From an uncultured Oscillospiraceae bacterium (GTDB lineage Bacteria; Bacillota; Clostridia; Oscillospirales; Oscillospiraceae), in assembly GCA_934572365.1 (NCBI GenBank), contig CAKTKX010000017.1, forward strand, positions 1-15,710: 15,710 nucleotides of DNA, given 5' to 3'. Shown here piece after piece: positions 12,861 to 15,710 of this stretch. The stretch's first letter is position 1; each line of letters starts with the position of its first letter. A model generated the notes under the pieces. That model saw only the letters and a program-made list of their open reading frames with translations, ran no database searches and was not told the origin of the DNA. Made by a program: the position numbers and the translations under genes.

Positions 12861-13519
12861 CGTTCCTCCAACCGGTAACCGGCCTTTGAGATGGTGCGGA
12901 TTTCCTCGGACAGGTTCAGCTTTTTCCGCAGATTGGCAATGCGCACGTCCACGGTGCGGATGTCCCCGAAATAGTCCTGCCCCCAGATTTCGTTCAGAAT
13001 GCGCTCCCGGGAAACCGTGCGGTTCTTGTTCTTCATCAGCACCGCCAGCACATCAAATTCCAGAGGCGGCAGAGGGATTTCCTCCCCGTTTCTGCTTAAG
13101 CGGCGGTTGCCGTTGTCCAGGGTCAAGTCCCGGAAATGGTAGACTTCCCTGAATTTTCCGCTGCGCCTGAGTACCTTTTCCATACGCACCATCAGGGCGA
13201 GCATGTCGAAGGGCTTGGCGATATAATCCTCCGCGCCGCCCCGCAGTCCCTGCACCTCGTGTTGGGCATCGTTCATGGCGGTCAGGCAGATGACGGGGAT
13301 TCCGTATTCCTGAAGCTTCGGCAGCAATGTAAAGCCGTCCACCCCGGGCAGCATCATATCCAGCAAGGCCAAATCATAGCCGTGGTTTGCTTCCAGCGCG
13401 TTCCACGCGGCAAGGCCGTTGTCAAAGGCGGTCACGGTATAGTCCGCGCATTCCAGATTCAGCCGCAGCACCTGGGCGATGGCCGCGTCGTCCTCGATGA
13501 TCAGAATATGGTTGCTCAT
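12857..13519 (-). CDS. OmpR/PhoB-family response regulator
   Basis: A 220-residue two-domain response regulator started at the ATG at 13519, with GGAGGGG five bases upstream; longer frames run into the promoter. The receiver domain (about 1-118) has the acidic pair in LIIEDD, the phospho-acceptor Asp in LALLDMMLPG, Thr in CLTA and Lys in AKPFD. The winged helix domain (about 130-220) is of OmpR type, with LPPLEFDVLAVL, the recognition-helix region DVRIANLRKKL and the end ISKAGYRLE. It opens a unit of regulator, kinase and lipoprotein. The direct repeats before its own gene suggest positive autoregulation through the same recognition unit as at the lipoprotein gene. Confidence 0.95.
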   Translation of the reverse strand: MSNHILIIEDDAAIAQVLRLNLECADYTVTAFDNGLAAWNALEANHGYDLALLDMMLPGVDGFTLLPKLQEYGIPVICLTAMNDAQHEVQGLRGGAEDYIAKPFDMLALMVRMEKVLRRSGKFREVYHFRDLTLDNGNRRLSRNGEEIPLPPLEFDVLAVLMKNKNRTVSRERILNEIWGQDYFGDIRTVDVRIANLRKKLNLSEEIRTISKAGYRLEER

Positions 13520-13547
13520 GCAATCCCCTCCGTTCGGCGTTTGGGCT

Positions 13548-13553
13548 ATTATA
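13548..13553 (-). promoter_or_regulatory. -10 element of the two-component operon
   Basis: A perfect TATAAT read leftward, 28 bases before the response regulator ATG. No good -35 is found at 16-18 bases; the GGTAA repeats end exactly 22 bases upstream, which points to activator dependence. Confidence 0.6.
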
Positions 13554-13575
13554 ACACAGTGCCGTGCCTGTGTGT

Positions 13576-13591
13576 TTACCAAAATATTACC
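13576..13591 (-). promoter_or_regulatory. Double 11-bp direct repeat, candidate autoregulatory site
   Basis: TTACC at 13576-13580 and 13587-13591 (GGTAA on the coding strand) have the same unit and 11-bp period as the triple repeat before the lipoprotein gene. In both places the repeat nearest the gene reads GGTAAAC, and 22 bases separate it from the -10. Most likely the binding site of the response regulator encoded just downstream. Confidence 0.68.
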
Positions 13592-13603
13592 GTTTTCGTG
13601 ATG

Positions 13604-13636
13604 AAAGCCGCCGTTTTGCAAAAAAACGGCGGCTTT
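13604..13636 (-). terminator. Hairpin after uvrB, probable terminator
   Basis: The 14-base arms 13604-13617 and 13623-13636 (core GCCGCCG/CGGCGGC flanked by A and T runs) pair around a 5-base loop, starting 15 bases after the uvrB stop. On the minus strand it ends in CTTTCAT, a short T run that is partly inside the stem, so efficiency is uncertain. It separates uvrB from the two-component promoter. Confidence 0.65.
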
Positions 13637-13651
13637 GGGGCCTCTCATTAT

Positions 13652-15619
13652 TTACGTTCCATTCCCACGCAGTTCGATGATCTGGTCACGCAGTACGGCG
13701 GCGTACTCGTATTCCATCATCTTCGCCGCTTCCTTCATCTGCTTCTCCAGACGGGCGATCTCCCTTTCCTTCTCTGCCTTGGTCATCTTCACGCCGGTTC
13801 TGCCCTTGCGCTCGGCAGTTGGCGAAGAAATCTCGATCAGGTCCCGCACGGACTTGATGATGGTCTTCGGGACGATTCCGTGGGCTTTGTTGTAAGCGTC
13901 CTGAATCTCCCGGCGGCGGGCGGTCTCGTCAATGGCCGCCCGCATGGCGGGGGTGACCGAGTCGGCGTACATGATGACCCTGCCCCCGGCGTTCCGGGCG
14001 GCACGGCCGATGGTCTGAATGAGACTGGTCTCGCTACGCAGGAAGCCCTCCTTGTCCGCGTCCAGAATGGCCACCAGACTGACCTCCGGGAGGTCAAGGC
14101 CTTCCCGCAGAAGATTGATGCCCACAAGCACGTCGAATTTTCCCATCCGCATGTCCCGGATGATCTCCATCCGCTCCATGGCGCCGATATCCGAGTGCAT
14201 GTAGCGCACCTTGATGCCCGCCTTTTGCAGGTACACCGTCAAGTCCTCCGCCATTTTCTTCGTCAGGGTCGTCACCAGAACCCGCTCGTTTCTGGCGGTG
14301 CGGGCGTTGATCTCCCCGATCAGGTCGTCGATCTGCCCCTCGATGGGACGCACCTCCACCTCCGGATCCAGCAGTCCGGTGGGACGGATGACCTGCTCCA
14401 CCGTCTGGCCGGAGCGGGTGCGCTCATAGTCGCCGGGGGTGGCGGAGACGTAGATCACCTGATTGATCTTCTGGTCGAATTCCGGGAAGTTCAGGGGGCG
14501 GTTATCGTAGGCCGAGGGCAGACGGAAGCCGTAGTTCACCAGCGCATCCTTCCGGCTCCGGTCTCCGGCATACATGGCGCGGCACTGGGGCAGGGTCACG
14601 TGGCTCTCGTCGATGAACATGAGGTAATCCTTGGGGAAATAATCCAGCAGCGTGGTGGGGGGCGTCCCCGGCGCCCGCCCCTGAATCACCCGGGAATAGT
14701 TCTCGATGCCGTTGCAGAAGCCGATCTCCGTCAGCATTTCCAGGTCATAGGCCGTCCGCTGGGCGATGCGCTGGGCTTCGATGAGCTTGTCGTGGGCGCG
14801 GAAGAAGGCCACCTGATCGTCGCACTCCCGCTGAATTTCCACCATTGCCCGCTGTAATTTTTCCTTGGACGCTACATAATGGCTGGCAGGATAGATGGCC
14901 ACATGGTCAACATACCGCTCCGCAATGCCGGAAACGGCGTTGATCTCGCTGATCCTGTCCACCTCGTCTCCGAAAAACTCCACCCGGATGGCACGTCCCG
15001 ACCAGTAGGCGGGATAGATTTCCAGCGTGTCCCCCCGGAGGCGGAACTTGTTCCGGGAAAAGTCCAGATCGTTCCGTTCATAGCGGATTTCCGTCAGCTT
15101 TTTCAGCACGTTGTCCAAGGGGTACTCCTGCCCCACCCGCAGGGAAATGACCATGCTCTTATAGTCGATGGGGTCGCCCAAGCCGTACAGACAGCTGACC
15201 GAGGAAACCACGATCACGTCCCGCCGCTCAAACAGCGCGGAAGTCGCCGAGTGGCGGAGGCGGTCGATCTCCTCATTCACGGAGGCGTCCTTTTCGATGT
15301 AGGTGTCCGTGTGGGCGATGTACGCTTCCGGCTGGTAATAATCGTAGTAGGAAATGAAGTATTCCACCGCGTTTTCCGGGAAAAACTCCCGGAATTCCGA
15401 ACAGAGCTGAGCGGCCAGCGTCTTGTTGTGCGCCAGCACCAGGGTCGGGCGGTTCAGCTTCTCAATGACCGAGGCCATGGTGAAGGTCTTGCCGGAGCCG
15501 GTGACGCCCAGCAGCGTCTGCTCCCGCAGTCCCCAGTTCACGCCGTTTACCAGGGCGCTGATGGCCTCCGGCTGATCGCCGGAGGGCTTATAGTCCGATA
15601 CCAGCTTGAATTTGTCCAT
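13652..15619 (-). CDS. uvrB: UvrB, excision repair helicase subunit
   Basis: UvrB of nucleotide excision repair: with UvrA it locates and verifies bulky lesions, loads UvrC and hands off for incision. 655 residues from the ATG at 15619, which has GGGAG six bases upstream and gives the universal start ([20 protein letters not shown]); a longer frame adds a non-homologous tail. Walker A GVTGSGKT is residues 38-45; the damage-probing beta-hairpin follows [11 protein letters not shown] (about 91-115); the helicase motif DESH is at 337-340; [32 protein letters not shown] and the QTIGRAARN motif VI are intact; the C-terminal UVR domain (about 617-650) that contacts UvrC is complete. Its start overlaps the end of the upstream radC-like frame by 32 bases. 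No LexA-type GAACNNNNGTTC box is visible, since the operon start lies outside. Confidence 0.98.
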   Translation of the reverse strand: MDKFKLVSDYKPSGDQPEAISALVNGVNWGLREQTLLGVTGSGKTFTMASVIEKLNRPTLVLAHNKTLAAQLCSEFREFFPENAVEYFISYYDYYQPEAYIAHTDTYIEKDASVNEEIDRLRHSATSALFERRDVIVVSSVSCLYGLGDPIDYKSMVISLRVGQEYPLDNVLKKLTEIRYERNDLDFSRNKFRLRGDTLEIYPAYWSGRAIRVEFFGDEVDRISEINAVSGIAERYVDHVAIYPASHYVASKEKLQRAMVEIQRECDDQVAFFRAHDKLIEAQRIAQRTAYDLEMLTEIGFCNGIENYSRVIQGRAPGTPPTTLLDYFPKDYLMFIDESHVTLPQCRAMYAGDRSRKDALVNYGFRLPSAYDNRPLNFPEFDQKINQVIYVSATPGDYERTRSGQTVEQVIRPTGLLDPEVEVRPIEGQIDDLIGEINARTARNERVLVTTLTKKMAEDLTVYLQKAGIKVRYMHSDIGAMERMEIIRDMRMGKFDVLVGINLLREGLDLPEVSLVAILDADKEGFLRSETSLIQTIGRAARNAGGRVIMYADSVTPAMRAAIDETARRREIQDAYNKAHGIVPKTIIKSVRDLIEISSPTAERKGRTGVKMTKAEKEREIARLEKQMKEAAKMMEYEYAAVLRDQIIELRGNGT

Positions 15620-15710
15620 AATAACTCCCTTCATCCAGCCGGTAGCCCGACTGCACCATGGAGACATAGTCCCCGTCCGCCACCACGATGTGGTCGGCCA
15701 GCTGAATTTC
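15588..15710 (-). CDS. radC: RadC-like JAB-domain protein, C-terminal fragment (5' part off the right edge)
   Basis: In the frame beginning at the last base of the window (minus strand) about 40 codons are open up to TAA at 15588-15590, reading [18 protein letters not shown] and then a variable tail. This matches the end of RadC/DUF2466 proteins (…I.L.DHIVV.D..YVS…), a JAB/MPN-domain family with uncertain repair-related role. The metal-binding HxHPSGD part would be outside the window. The tail overlaps the uvrB start by 32 bases in another frame, so translation of the two is likely coupled. Identification rests on a short segment. Confidence 0.7.
   Translation of the reverse strand, partial: EIQLADHIVVADGDYVSMVQSGYRLDEGSYYGQIQAGIGL

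Noticed and set aside
11019..12878. 619-codon open frame on the plus strand opposite the lipoprotein and kinase genes
   Set aside because: Antisense to two well-supported genes and spans their regulatory gap; low-complexity basic and His/Gln-rich product.
13136..14857. 573-codon open frame on the plus strand opposite the response regulator and uvrB
   Set aside because: Shadow of uvrB, crosses the terminator and promoter between two real genes.
1..15710. CRISPR array, insertion sequence or prophage genes
   Set aside because: No regularly spaced 25-40 base repeats, transposase, integrase or structural phage genes were found on either strand.

Overview
The window reads as the chromosome of a fairly GC-rich, Gram-positive anaerobe of the Clostridia, most likely a gut Oscillospirales-type bacterium. 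The pointers are the FeoA-FeoA-FeoB layout with a large acidic FeoB loop, Shine-Dalgarno sites of the GGAGG type before nearly every gene, near-consensus sigma-A promoters, an encoded CCA on the tRNA, and the protein styles. The species cannot be fixed from the sequence. Coding density is high and no gene-free stretch exceeds 300 bases.

Layout. (1) Positions 1-2753, minus strand: a ferrous-iron uptake operon of two different FeoA proteins and FeoB, whose C-terminus lies off the left edge. It has a strong promoter (TTGACA-N17-TATTAT) and three GTTAG...CTAAC palindromes that look like iron- or manganese-type (DtxR-like) operators. (2) Positions 3000-5350: a LysR-type regulator divergent from a BrnQ branched-chain amino acid symporter, with overlapping promoters and a T-N11-A palindrome between them. 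(3) Positions 5403-8862, minus: a two-gene heterodimeric ABC exporter, whose NBDs carry complementary non-canonical motifs (one consensus and one degenerate ATP site). It converges on brnQ through a shared bidirectional terminator. (4) Positions 8998-9159, plus: a single tRNA-Thr(CGT) with a perfect consensus promoter and an intrinsic terminator. (5) Positions 9310-9975, plus: a stand-alone Fic-fold protein whose catalytic histidine is replaced by glutamine. (6) Positions 10023-13519, minus: an OmpR-type response regulator, a histidine kinase and a large unidentified lipoprotein. GGTAA direct repeats with an 11-bp period lie before both the regulator gene and the lipoprotein gene, each exactly 22 bp upstream of a -10-like element. 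(7) Positions 13652-15710, minus: uvrB, overlapping the 3' end of a radC-like gene that runs off the right edge.

The most interesting signals are the matched pair of candidate response-regulator sites, one of them written into the last codons of the histidine kinase gene; the Fic protein with an altered catalytic motif; and the triple palindrome of the feo operon, including one copy inside the operon just before feoB. I found no phage, insertion sequence, CRISPR array or clearly new multi-gene defence system. Several long open frames opposite feoB, brnQ, the ABC genes, the kinase and uvrB are codon-bias shadows.
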